Source of the DNA: Lysobacter capsici
Lineage (GTDB): Bacteria > Pseudomonadota > Gammaproteobacteria > Xanthomonadales > Xanthomonadaceae
NCBI RefSeq assembly: GCF_018732085.1
Contig: NZ_CP076103.1
Coordinates: forward strand, 3,534,001-3,598,000
Length of the DNA: 64,000 bases
Direction: 5' to 3'
In this document: positions 42,708 through 50,660 of the stretch, piece by piece
Layout of the letters: every line of letters begins with the position of its first letter
Numbering within the stretch: position 1 is the first letter of the stretch
Program-made: the position numbers and the translations under genes
The notes under the pieces: generated by a model
What the model saw: only the letters and a program-made list of their open reading frames with translations
The model's database searches: none
Told to the model about the DNA's origin: nothing

Positions 42708-43318
42708 CTACGACACCACTTCATGCCAGCGATAAAACCGCCGATCCGCCAGCGCCAGCAACTCGCGGTCCTCGACCGTGTCGCCGTAGGCATGCACGCT
42801 CGCGTAATCCTGCAAGGCGATCCGCTCGCGCACCCGCCGCGATTTCTCCGGGCCGCAGCAATCGCGGCCGAGGTAACGCCCGGTCAGCACGCCGTCGCGC
42901 GCCTCCAGGTGCGAGCAGATGCATTCCAGCCCGTTTTGTTCGCACCAGGCCGACACGAACAGCTCCAGATTCGCGGTGACCACGACCACCCGATCGCCGC
43001 GTTCGCGATGCCAGGCGATGCGCTCCAGCGCTTCGGGACGAACCTGCCGCGCGACCACATCGCGCAGATACTTTTCGGCCGCCGCGCGCACTTCGCTTTC
43101 ACGGCGGCCTCGATAACCGAACGCGACGATGCGACGGCGCACCGCTTCGCCCGACACCCAGCCGAGCTTGTAACCGATCAGTACGGCGCCAGCAGCACAC
43201 CGCCCCAGCGCAAGCGGCGGCGATCGACGCTGGCGCGCACGAACCCGGGAAAAGTTTCGCGCTCGGTGATGGTGCCGTCGAAATCGAACAGGGCCAGATC
43301 CATGCACGACGAAACCAT
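42708..43318 (-). pseudogene. HAD-IB family hydrolase, single-base frameshift
   Basis: Two frames join to a phosphoserine-phosphatase-like HAD-IB hydrolase. From ATG 43318 (or 43303) the first frame reads MDLALFDFDGTITERETFPG, with the nucleophile motif DFDGT, then FVRASVDRRRLRWGGVLLAP, then Y and TGA. The following frame continues VLIGYKLGWVSGEAVRRRIV to the C-terminus, with motif II VVVVTANLELF and motif III/IV GPEKSRRVRERI, YASVHAYGDTVEDRELLA. The gene reads GCGCCGTACTGATC where GCGCCGGTACTGATC would keep the frame, so one G is missing near 43187. All catalytic motifs are otherwise intact. Recent decay or a sequence error are both possible. Confidence 0.8.
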
Positions 43319-43398
43319 CGCGGGCCACGGCGGCCCGCGCGGAGTCTAGCCCGCCGCGCTGATCCGGCGCAGCCACCGCCGCGCAACCGCCGCGCGAC

Positions 43399-43716
43399 TC
43401 ACTTGCGCACCGCGACCCGCGCCGGCTCGTAGCCGCGACCGTGCTCGACGATGCCGCGAATCTGGCTCAACGAAATCAGGATGCAGCCGCAGGCGCAGAA
43501 ATCGCCGTGCCGCGCCGCCGCCTTGCCGTCGAGCAGATGCGCCGAATCGCCGGTCACGATCGTGGTCGGGCCATGCACGCCGCACTGCACCGCATCGCCC
43601 AGGCGCGCGCATCGCGCATCGACGCCGGCGTCGGGCGCCGCCTCCGGGCGCGGCCCGCCCAACACCGTGCCGCCGCCGCTGGTCGTATCGCCGACCGTGA
43701 TCCTTTGCCGCATCAT
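43399..43716 (-). CDS. PAAR domain protein
   Basis: A 105-residue PAAR protein, MMRQRITVGDTTSGGGTVLG onward, with GGAGG 6 nt before the ATG. It has the repeats expected of the PAAR cone: ITVGDTTSGGGTVLGGP, ARLGDAVQCGVHG and ITGDSAHLLDGKAAARHGDF-like text, then CACGCIL with Cys/His residues that can bind the tip metal. PAAR proteins cap VgrG spikes of type VI secretion systems and may carry effectors; here no C-terminal extension is present. No other T6SS gene occurs in the window, so this is an orphan. An unknown protein is encoded 178 bp upstream on the same strand. Confidence 0.85.
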   Translation of the reverse strand: MMRQRITVGDTTSGGGTVLGGPRPEAAPDAGVDARCARLGDAVQCGVHGPTTIVTGDSAHLLDGKAAARHGDFCACGCILISLSQIRGIVEHGRGYEPARVAVRK

Positions 43717-43893
43717 GACCCACCTCCAGTACCGGCTTCGTCAGATCCCGTGCGGGAAAACGTCGGCGCGCCGCGCGCGTGACCGAGCTTTCCGCGTTGT
43801 TCGACCGGGATCATGTCTAACGGTCTTTCCGGTTGCGATCAAGAGCAATTAATAGTTGCACCTCACGCAACCTCACGCTTTGTGTGCCCGGCG

Positions 43894-44502
43894 TCATAGG
43901 CCGGCGCCGAGCGCGATCGCCGACCCGGTAAAGGGCAATACGAGGTCGTAGGTGGGTGGATGCGGGGCAATCGCGCGAAATGCGACGGGCACCGTGGAAG
44001 CGGTGCCGAACTGGGTGACGCCGCGGCCGAGCAGTTGCGCCAGATCGTAACGACGGCCGCCGAATTCGAACGGCCGGCTGTCGATCAACAAGGCACTGAA
44101 CACGTTGTCGGCGAGCACCGGCACCGTGCTGCTGCCGACCTGCGCGCTCAGCGTGGTGCCGACCACCAGGCCGGTGCGCCGAAAGGTCGCGATGCACTCG
44201 CCTTGGGCGAACGATTCGGGTCGGTCGAAATCGCCGGCCGGTTCGCGTTGCAGGTACACCGAGAATTCGCCGGCCGGGTCCAGGCCCAGTTTCAACGCGC
44301 CGTTGCTGACGCCCCGGGCGACGAACGGCCGCGCGGCGAAGGTGAAATGCGCGGTGGTTTCGCCGATCGCACCGGCGAACAGGTGGGCGTCGATGCCCGA
44401 CAGGTGCAGGAAATAGCCGTAATCGGCCAGGGACTGATCGGGCCGGCGGTAGAAGCGGCCGGTGACGTACCAGGCCAGTTCGGCGGGAGACAACAAGGGC
44501 AT
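43894..44502 (-). CDS. Unknown 202-aa protein upstream of PAAR gene
   Basis: The product begins MPLLSPAELAWYVTGRFYRR. It has YGYFLHLSGIDAHLFAGAIG, ETTAHFTFAARPFVARGVSN, GALKLGLDPAGEFSVYLQRE and ECIATFRRTGLVVGTTLSAQ, and ends LPFTGSAIALGAGL. Alternating hydrophobic strands suggest a beta-rich fold. There is no signal peptide or membrane helix. I do not recognise a family. The next gene on this strand is the PAAR protein, so a shared transcript is possible, which would make this a candidate T6SS-associated protein; that link is inferred from position alone. ATG 44502 was chosen because upstream codons are Arg/Pro-rich. Confidence 0.65.
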   Translation of the reverse strand: MPLLSPAELAWYVTGRFYRRPDQSLADYGYFLHLSGIDAHLFAGAIGETTAHFTFAARPFVARGVSNGALKLGLDPAGEFSVYLQREPAGDFDRPESFAQGECIATFRRTGLVVGTTLSAQVGSSTVPVLADNVFSALLIDSRPFEFGGRRYDLAQLLGRGVTQFGTASTVPVAFRAIAPHPPTYDLVLPFTGSAIALGAGL

Positions 44503-44679
44503 GGACACACTCGCTGCGTGGGGACGGCGTGGGCCGGGCGCGACGCCGGGACGGCGTCGCATTCGGTCAACGCACGCAGGCAGCGACGGGAGGACACGGC
44601 CGGGGCGACCAATGTTGCGAACCGTGCGCCAGCGCTCACTCCGCGTGGCCGGATGCGAGGCGCCGGCCGCGCGACGGCA

Positions 44680-45960
44680 TCAGTCGTGCGGCGGTGCTCG
44701 GTCGATCGCCGGCTTGTCGCTGGCGTGCTGGTCGCCGGCGTGTTCGCCGGCCGCTTGCTTGCCGAGCGCGTGCTTGCCGATCCGGGCCACGAATTCGTCC
44801 AGATCGGTGGCGTCGGTATTGGCCAGCACGACCACCGTCAGCCCCGCTTCGACGATGCGATACAGCTGCGCCTGCGCGCCCATGATCCGGCCGGGCCGCT
44901 TGACCGCGTGGTAGCGGCGGCCGTCGATGCGCACCGGGTAGGACCACACGCCGAAGCCGTAATCGTCCAGGCCCGGCGCGATCATCGCCGCGAGCGCCTT
45001 GTCGCCGACCAAACGGCCGCCGAACCACCCGTCGGCGAAGGTCGCCAGATCGCGAGGCGTGGAATACATCGCGCCGGCCGCGTACCAGTTTTCCGGATAC
45101 GCCGGCAGGTCCGGCGTCAGCGCCTTGCCGTCGTCGCGACGGAAATAGGTGTCGGCCAGGCCGGCGACGATGTCGCGCTGATGCAGCACGCCAGTGTCCT
45201 TCAACCCCAGCGGATCGATAATGCGCTGCTGCAACACCTGTTCGTAGGGCTGGCCGTAGGCGCGCTCGATGATCAGGCCCAGCGCGATGTAGTCGCAGTT
45301 GTTGTAGTCGAACTTGGCGCCGGGCTCGTGCACCAGGTCGCCGCTGCAGTAATCGTCGGCCAATTGCCGCGCGGTATGCGGCAGCTGGTAATTCGGCAGG
45401 CCGCTGCGGATCGCCTGCGCGGCGTCGGTGACCTGATCGAAGTTGACCAGCCCCGAGGTGTGGTTGAGCAATTGCCGCAGGGTGACCCAGTCGCCGCCGC
45501 TGCCGCGGTAGTCGGGCAGATAGCGGCGCATCGGCGCGTCCAGGTCCAGCCGGCCCTGTTCGTGCAGTTGCAGGATCAGCACCGCGGTGAAGGCCTTGGT
45601 GATCGAGGCGATCTTGTACTTGGTCGACGCGTCGTTGCGTATCGCGAACGCGCGATTGGCCAGGCCGTATTGGCGGGCAAGCAGGGGCTTGCCGTGTTCT
45701 ACGATCAGCACCGAGCCGCTGAAATCGTGCTGATGCGCGTAGTCGTCGACGAAGGCGGTCAGCGGCGCTGGATCGGCCGGTGCCGGCGTCGACTGCTTCG
45801 CGGCGGCTTGCTTCGAAGCGGCTTGCTTCGAAGCCGCTTGTTTCCAGGCCGCCTGCGCGCGATCGCGCGGCGCGGCCGCACCCTGCGCAAACGCGGTGCT
45901 GCTCGCGAGCATCGCCGCCAGGGCGGCGGCCGTGATCGTCTTGATCCGTAAACACCGCAT
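44680..45960 (-). CDS. Exported serine hydrolase (class C beta-lactamase-like)
   Basis: A 426-residue exported enzyme; AGGGGAG lies upstream of ATG 45960. MRCLRIKTITAAALAAMLAS, ending TAFAQG, is the signal peptide. A linker of short repeats follows (AWKQAASKQAASKQAAAKQS). The penicillin-binding/beta-lactamase C fold has SITK (Ser119, Lys122) in KIASITKAFTAVLILQL, YNN (Tyr219) in KFDYNNCDYIALGLIIERAY, and HTSGLVNF. The third motif is probably in HAVKRPGRIMGAQ, with His replacing the KTG Lys. It probably hydrolyses esters or D-amino-acid peptides rather than beta-lactams. The C-terminus ends in a second low-complexity tail (KHALGKQAAGEHAGDQHASD). Confidence 0.88.
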   Translation of the reverse strand: MRCLRIKTITAAALAAMLASSTAFAQGAAAPRDRAQAAWKQAASKQAASKQAAAKQSTPAPADPAPLTAFVDDYAHQHDFSGSVLIVEHGKPLLARQYGLANRAFAIRNDASTKYKIASITKAFTAVLILQLHEQGRLDLDAPMRRYLPDYRGSGGDWVTLRQLLNHTSGLVNFDQVTDAAQAIRSGLPNYQLPHTARQLADDYCSGDLVHEPGAKFDYNNCDYIALGLIIERAYGQPYEQVLQQRIIDPLGLKDTGVLHQRDIVAGLADTYFRRDDGKALTPDLPAYPENWYAAGAMYSTPRDLATFADGWFGGRLVGDKALAAMIAPGLDDYGFGVWSYPVRIDGRRYHAVKRPGRIMGAQAQLYRIVEAGLTVVVLANTDATDLDEFVARIGKHALGKQAAGEHAGDQHASDKPAIDRAPPHD

Positions 45961-46142
45961 GCCTGTGTCTCCCCTGGAGTTCGCCACGCGGGACGCTGCG
46001 CCAGCGAATGGCATCGGCGCAGTCCCGTTGCGAAGCAGGGATACGACCGGCGCGCGGCCGGTTGCAGGCGCGATCGCGCGGCGCGCGCAAGTCCAGCGGC
46101 GCATGCGACGATGCGGCCTGCAACGCAGCCGAGGCATCGCCC

Positions 46143-46454
46143 ATGCAGGTCTATCTCGACGACGAACGCGCCACGCCCGAGGGCTGGGTGCGGGTCTACT
46201 GGCCCGACCAGGCCATCGCCTTGTTGCAGGCCGGCGAGGTCACCCGGATCAGCCTGGACCACGACCTCGGCGACGACGCCCGCGGCACCGGGTACGACGT
46301 GATCGTGTGGATCGAGGAAGCGGTGATCGCACATGGCTTCCGGCCGCCGCAGATCGCCGTGCATTCGGCCAATCCGGCCGCGCGGCTGCGCATGCAGGCC
46401 GGGATCGAGGCGATCGCGCGGGCCTGGGCGGATCGGGTCAATCGGGCCGGTTGA
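46143..46454 (+). CDS. Cyclic-phosphate processing receiver (cREC) domain protein
   Basis: A 103-residue stand-alone receiver-like domain. MQVYLDDERATPEGWVRVYW, the internal ISLDHDLGDDARGTGYDVIV and PPQIAVHSANPAARLRM match the cREC family (receiver fold proposed to act in cyclic-phosphate or RNA-repair contexts). The Asp-rich DDER and DHDLGDD clusters correspond to the acidic pocket of receiver domains. No output domain or kinase is adjacent. The family name is recalled and its biochemical function is largely predicted. It is transcribed divergently from the serine hydrolase gene (183 bp between starts). Confidence 0.8.
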   Translation: MQVYLDDERATPEGWVRVYWPDQAIALLQAGEVTRISLDHDLGDDARGTGYDVIVWIEEAVIAHGFRPPQIAVHSANPAARLRMQAGIEAIARAWADRVNRAG

Positions 46455-46671
46455 AATCCGGCGCGAAGGTCGCGGCCACGAGGTGGTCGATTCCGCCTGT
46501 CCGCCGCCAAGATCGCCACCGACAAATCGCGTCTCCAATCCAGTCACCCGCCATCCATGACAGATGCCACCTGTTGCCGCGACCGGCGCAAAACGGGACT
46601 TCCGGCCGCTGCATGGCGCAACGCCCGCTGCCACAGTAAGCGCCAGCGCACTTCGTTCAACGGACCTCGCC

Positions 46672-47535
46672 ATGCGTCGACTGCTGTGTAGCCTGCTGCT
46701 GTGCCTGCCCTGGGTCGCGCTGCATGCCGATCCGCGCAAGGACTGGGACGGTTTCCGCGCCGCCCTGACCGAACAGGCGGCCGGACCGACCGGCATGTAC
46801 GCGATCCAGGACGTCGCGGTGATCGCACCGAACCAGGCCGCGTATCTGCCCGCCGCGGCGCGTCCGGCCGATCTGCGCTGGACCCCGCAGCGCGGCGATG
46901 ACCGCGCGATCGTGCTCCGTTATCGCGACGGCAAGGCGATGCTCGAAGGCAAAGGCCTCGCCGCGACCGACCTGCTCAAGGCCGAGGATCGCCAGCAGGC
47001 ATTGCCGAACGGGCTGACAGTGCGGGTCACTCAATACGAAGATTCGCTCAAGGCCTGGCTGTACAACCCAGCGCTGACCGCGCAGCGCTTCAAGGGCCTG
47101 TCGTTCTTCCCCTACGACCCCAAGGGCGTGGTCACCGGCCGCTTCACCCGCAAGGACGTGCCGGTCGCAGTGAGCCACCTGGATTCGCGCAACCACACCG
47201 GGGTGATGTACTGGATCGGCGACGTCGCCCTGCCGATCCAGGGCAAGACCTACACCCTGCGCGCGTTCAACAAGCAAAAGGACTGGAAGCAGATCGACCA
47301 CGTGCTGCTGTTCTTCACCGACAAGACCTCGAAGAAAACCAGCTACGGCGGCGGCCGTTCGCTCGAAACCCACTTCCCGGCCGGCGCCGCGCCGTCGTCG
47401 ATGACGTTCAACTTGAACACGCTGTACAGCTTCCTGTGCGCGCATTCGCCGTACTACAACTGCCCGATCAACCTGACCACCTTCGTGCCGGTGGAGTTGA
47501 AGTACGGCGAGAAGTATCCGCCGTCGGGGAAGTAG
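46672..47535 (+). CDS. DUF1684 family exported protein
   Basis: A 287-residue protein with signal peptide MRRLLCSLLLCLPWVALHAD. The mature part matches DUF1684 (COG3358-like): DPRKDWDGFRAALTEQA, a long N-terminal FHA-like region, GLSFFPYDPKGVVTGRFTRK, IGDVALPIQGKTYTLRAF, a truncated FFTDKTSKKTSYGGGRSLET and NLNTLYSFLCAHSPYYNCPI, then PVELKYGEKYPPSGK. The NTLYSFLCAHSPYYNCP segment corresponds to the conserved FNPYCAYN...CP part of the family. Function is unknown. The gene is followed by a long C/G-rich inverted repeat that may terminate it. Confidence 0.8.
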   Translation: MRRLLCSLLLCLPWVALHADPRKDWDGFRAALTEQAAGPTGMYAIQDVAVIAPNQAAYLPAAARPADLRWTPQRGDDRAIVLRYRDGKAMLEGKGLAATDLLKAEDRQQALPNGLTVRVTQYEDSLKAWLYNPALTAQRFKGLSFFPYDPKGVVTGRFTRKDVPVAVSHLDSRNHTGVMYWIGDVALPIQGKTYTLRAFNKQKDWKQIDHVLLFFTDKTSKKTSYGGGRSLETHFPAGAAPSSMTFNLNTLYSFLCAHSPYYNCPINLTTFVPVELKYGEKYPPSGK

Positions 47536-47585
47536 GCTTGGGGTCGAAGTAGTCGCGAGGACGAAGTCGCCGATGGGTTCCCGCC

Positions 47586-47696
47586 CCTTTAAAAAAGGGG
47601 GGGCAGGGGGATTTGCTTTGGCTCTTGCCTTTGAACAACGACAGCGCAGAGCAAGTGCAAAAGCAAATCCCCCCTGCCCCCCTTTTTCAAAGAGGG
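47586..47696. repeat. Long C/G-rich inverted repeat
   Basis: CCTTTAAAAAAGGGGGGGCA, GGGGGATTTGCTTTGGCTCT, then TGC on the left face GCAAGTGCAAAAGCAAATCC, CCCCTGCCCCCCTTTTTCAA, then AG on the right. Arms are about 42 nt with few mismatches, and a single-arm copy is at 26163-26210. Located between convergent genes, it may be a terminator in both directions. Confidence 0.9.
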
Positions 47697-47866
47697 AACA
47701 GCCCGGGCCAGTGCGGATTCGTCGGAATACGAGACTCGGACACGATGCGATCGGTGAGTCGTGACACGACGTTGATCGACCGGACAACACCCAACAGATC
47801 GGGCCGCCCAAGGGATAAGCGACAACTGCGCCCTGCGTTAGCATGAGCCCTCCCTCGCCTGCTTCA

Positions 47867-48292
47867 TCAAACCGGCAACGCACTCGCCTCGTACTGTTCG
47901 ACGAACTCCCCGCTCGGCGCAATCGGCGTGATGATGTCGATCAACACACCGTTGGGATCGGCGGTGATGAAGTGGCGCTGGCCGAAAGCCTCGTCGCGCA
48001 GGCTCAACAGGATCGGCAGGCCGGCGGACTGAAGCTGCGCATGCACCGCGTCCACGTCCTGCACTTCGAAGTTCAACAGCAAGCCGCCGACCCGGCCGCG
48101 CGCCGCCTCGGGGATGGTGTGATGCGCGCCGTCGAGCACGGCGAGATTGATCGAAGGATCGGCGGCCGATTGCAGATGCACGTACCAGTCGGCGGTGAAC
48201 AGCGCGACGAAGCCGAAATGGGCCTGGTAGAACGCGGCGGTGCCGGCGACGTCGCAGGTCATGATCACCGGGTAATAACTGGTCACTTGCAT
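47867..48292 (-). CDS. VOC (glyoxalase/bleomycin-resistance) family protein
   Basis: A 141-residue protein beginning MQVTSYYPVIMTCDVAGTAA with the beta-alpha-beta-beta-beta layout of VOC proteins: AFYQAHFGFVALFTADWYVH, INLAVLDGAHHTIPEAARGR, LLLNFEVQDVDAVHAQL and GQRHFITADPNGVLIDIITP. His and Glu residues in these strands could bind a metal. The reaction cannot be deduced. It diverges from a TetR regulator, and two matching palindromes lie between the starts, so it is very likely repressed by that TetR protein. Confidence 0.88.
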   Translation of the reverse strand: MQVTSYYPVIMTCDVAGTAAFYQAHFGFVALFTADWYVHLQSAADPSINLAVLDGAHHTIPEAARGRVGGLLLNFEVQDVDAVHAQLQSAGLPILLSLRDEAFGQRHFITADPNGVLIDIITPIAPSGEFVEQYEASALPV

Positions 48293-48314
48293 GGTTGTGG
48301 GCCTCGGTTGAGTG

Positions 48315-48360
48315 ACATACAGTCTGTATGTAGATTGAAATTAACATACAGGCTGAATGT
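48315..48360. promoter_or_regulatory. Two 17-bp TetR operator palindromes
   Basis: ACATACAGTCTGTATGT (48315-48331) is a perfect 8+1+8 palindrome. ACATACAGGCTGAATGT (48344-48360) is the same site with one mismatch, centred 29 bp away and ending immediately before the tetR ATG at 48361. They fill the 68-bp gap between the VOC and TetR genes, implying joint autoregulation and repression. Confidence 0.85.
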
Positions 48361-48972
48361 ATGCCAAGCCCGGATCGCCCCAACCCGCCCCGCAGCAACC
48401 TCGAACGCACCCAGGCCACCCGCCACGCCTTGCTCGAGGCGGCCCGCGTCCTATTCGTCGACAAGGGCTACGCCGACACCTCCACGCCCGAAGTCTCAGC
48501 CGCCGCCGGCACCACCCGCGGCGCGCTGTATCACCACTTCGTCGACAAGCGCGACCTGTTCCGGCACCTGCTGCTGCGCGAGGCGCAGGCGGTCAAGGCC
48601 GAAATCCTCGCCGCCAGCGCCGACGACCCGAGCCCGCGCCAGGCGCTCATCGACGGCGCGCAGGCCTACCTGCAGGCGATGACCGTGCCCGGCCGCACCC
48701 GGCTGATGCTGATCGACGGCCCGGCCGTGCTCGGCCTGGGCGACGCCACCGCGATCGACGACGACAACGCCGCCGACACCCTGCGCGAAGGCCTGGCCGC
48801 CGCGCTGGATCGCGCACCCGCCGAAATCGACGCCCTGGCCAAGCTGCTGTCGGCCGCGTTCGACCGCGCCGCACTGGAGATCGACGCCGGCGCGGAGCCG
48901 CAGGCGATAAGCGAATCGATGCTTTGGCTGTTGCGGCGGGTGTTGGGCGACGACGACGAAGCCGTCGATTGA
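48361..48972 (+). CDS. TetR family repressor
   Basis: A 203-residue regulator. The N-terminal HTH spans about residues 20-66: RTQATRHALLEAARVLFVDK, GYADTSTPEVSAAAGTTRGA, LYHHFVDKRDLFRHLLL. The C-terminal ligand domain is helical and Ala-rich, with PGRTRLMLIDGPAVLG, a conserved stretch in this TetR subgroup. The ATG follows directly after an operator palindrome and there is no Shine-Dalgarno, so translation may be leaderless or the operator itself may be within a very short leader. It is divergent from the VOC gene, its probable target. Confidence 0.92.
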   Translation: MPSPDRPNPPRSNLERTQATRHALLEAARVLFVDKGYADTSTPEVSAAAGTTRGALYHHFVDKRDLFRHLLLREAQAVKAEILAASADDPSPRQALIDGAQAYLQAMTVPGRTRLMLIDGPAVLGLGDATAIDDDNAADTLREGLAAALDRAPAEIDALAKLLSAAFDRAALEIDAGAEPQAISESMLWLLRRVLGDDDEAVD

Positions 48973-49156
48973 TCGAGCTGAAGCGACTGCGCGTGTGCGG
49001 TTGCGCAGTTACTCAAGCATCAATACTCAAGCATCTTCGCGTTCTCTCGTCGCACCGTCGCATCTCTACTGACAAACCCTGTCAGCGCCGCCGCCTAGCC
49101 TGATCCGGAACCGGGCACCTCCCCTGCCCGCACTTCCATCACGCCGGAGCTTCGCC

Positions 49157-49528
49157 ATGATCGATTCCAACTTCGTCCTGCTGTACGTCGACCGCCCCGA
49201 GGCCAGCGCCGAGTTCTACGCCGGCCTGCTCGAAAAAACCCCGGTCGAGAACTCGCCCACGTTCGCCTTGTTCGTGCTCGCGTCGGGCATGAAGCTCGGC
49301 CTGTGGTCCAGGCACACGGTCGAACCGGCCGCGCCGCCGGCGTTCGGCGGCGCCGAACTCGCGTTCCAGGTCGACGACTACGCGCGGGTCGACGCGATTC
49401 ACGCCGACTGGTCCGCGCGCGGGCTGCCGATCGCGCAGGCGCCGACCGATCTGGATTTCGGCCGCAGCTTCGTCGCGCTCGATCCCGATGGCCATCGTCT
49501 GCGCGTGTATTCGCGCGCGCCGGAGTAA
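49157..49528 (+). CDS. VOC family protein (PhnB/glyoxalase-like)
   Basis: A 123-residue protein starting MIDSNFVLLYVDRPEASAEF, with GGAG upstream. VOC features are YAGLLEKTPVENSPTFALFV, KLGLWSRHTVEPAAP, ELAFQVDDYARVDAIHADWS and FGRSFVALDPDGHRLRVYSR. The pattern D-P-D-G-H-R-L-R-V at the end is typical of bleomycin-resistance/dioxygenase-like VOC proteins. No metal-site assignment is secure. It lies 184 bp downstream of the TetR gene on the same strand and might be read with it, though an independent promoter is possible. Converges with the LysR gene. Confidence 0.88.
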   Translation: MIDSNFVLLYVDRPEASAEFYAGLLEKTPVENSPTFALFVLASGMKLGLWSRHTVEPAAPPAFGGAELAFQVDDYARVDAIHADWSARGLPIAQAPTDLDFGRSFVALDPDGHRLRVYSRAPE

Positions 49529-49584
49529 AGCGCCCGTCGGCTCGCGCCATGCGCGGCCGCCGACGCTGCGCCGCGCGTCGAAGC

Positions 49585-50454
49585 TCAACCCGCCGCGCGC
49601 GCGATCCAGGCGGCGAACGCAGTCGCGCCGTCGCCGACCGGCTTCAACGCCAATCGCGTCAGCCAATAACCGCCCGCATCGAGCTCTACCGCGAACGGCT
49701 GCACCAGCCGTCCTTCGGCGAGCTCGCGTTCGAACATCGCCGGCGGCGCGAGCGCGATGCCCAGGCCCTGCAGCGCGCATTGCACCATGGTCAACGAGGA
49801 ATCGAAGATCGGGCCGTTGATCGGCCCGTCCGGCACCGCGTCGGCGGCTTCGAACCACAACCGCCAGTCGTCGACGAAGTACGAACGCAGCAGCGGGAAA
49901 CGCGGCAGGTCGGCGGCATCGCGCAACTGCGCGGCCAGCTTCGGCGTACACAGCGGCGAGATCGGTGCGGGCATCAGGAAATCGGCCTGCATCCCGGGCC
50001 AGGTGCCGCGACCGTAACGGATCGCGAAATCCAGGCCTTCGGCGGCCGGATCGACGCGATTGTTGTGCGTGCTCAAACGCACGTCGACCTGCGGATGCAG
50101 GCGCGCGAACTCGGCCAGCCGCGGCAACAGCCAGCCGCTGGCGAAGGTGCCGACCGCGCCGACGTGCACGACTTCGCGCGCGAGGCCGTCGCCGACCCGA
50201 TCCAGCGCGGTATCGATGCGCCCGAACGCTTCCTGGATCGCCGGCAGCAGGCTCAGGCCTTCGTCGGTCAGGGCCAGACCGCGCGGCAGACGCCGGAACA
50301 GTTCGACCCCGAGCTGATTTTCGAGCAGGCGCACCTGATGGCTGACCGCGGCCTGGGTCACGTTGAGTTCGTCGGCCGCGCGGGTGAGGCTCAAGGCCCG
50401 CGCCGCGGCCTCGAACGCCTTGAGTGCTCCGAGGTTGATCCGTGTGTGCGCCAT
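49585..50454 (-). CDS. LysR family regulator (GcvA/AmpR-type)
   Basis: A 289-residue LysR regulator. The N-terminal HTH starts MAHTRINLGALKAFEAAARA and continues LSLTRAADELNVTQAAVSHQ, VRLLENQLGVELFRRLPRGL, the usual form of the GcvA/AmpR group. The effector domain has VGTFASGWLLPRLAEFARLH, VRLSTHNNRVDPAAEGLDFA, IRYGRGTWPGM and LGIALAPPAMF. The L-x-ALKAFEAAAR N-terminus and the RYGxGxWPG motif resemble AmpR, but no class A or C beta-lactamase gene is divergent from it; a serine hydrolase is 4 kb away. Target unknown. ATG 50454 was selected; a longer frame from 50475 exists. Confidence 0.9.
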   Translation of the reverse strand: MAHTRINLGALKAFEAAARALSLTRAADELNVTQAAVSHQVRLLENQLGVELFRRLPRGLALTDEGLSLLPAIQEAFGRIDTALDRVGDGLAREVVHVGAVGTFASGWLLPRLAEFARLHPQVDVRLSTHNNRVDPAAEGLDFAIRYGRGTWPGMQADFLMPAPISPLCTPKLAAQLRDAADLPRFPLLRSYFVDDWRLWFEAADAVPDGPINGPIFDSSLTMVQCALQGLGIALAPPAMFERELAEGRLVQPFAVELDAGGYWLTRLALKPVGDGATAFAAWIARAAG

Positions 50455-50660
50455 CGCCGCTCCAGTGCCGAACAAAAAGGTGAATGCAGCCGGACGGCCG
50501 CGCCATCGCGGTGGGATGCAAGGCGCCGCGGCGGACTGCGTCGACGACGCGCAATCACTGCGACAACGCGGTGTCCGCTGCGGCGCACCGCGTCGCGCAT
50601 CGTCTCGCGTATCGAATGCGAGCCCGCATTATCGCCGCGATCGACGCAGGCGACGACACC

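Noticed and set aside
43399..43716. Type VI secretion cluster
   Set aside because: Only a PAAR protein is present; no tss or vgrG genes in the window, so only an orphan tip protein is called.
50454..50660. AmpR/beta-lactamase regulatory pair
   Set aside because: The LysR protein resembles AmpR, but no divergent beta-lactamase gene exists; the neighbour is a metallopeptidase lipoprotein on the same strand.
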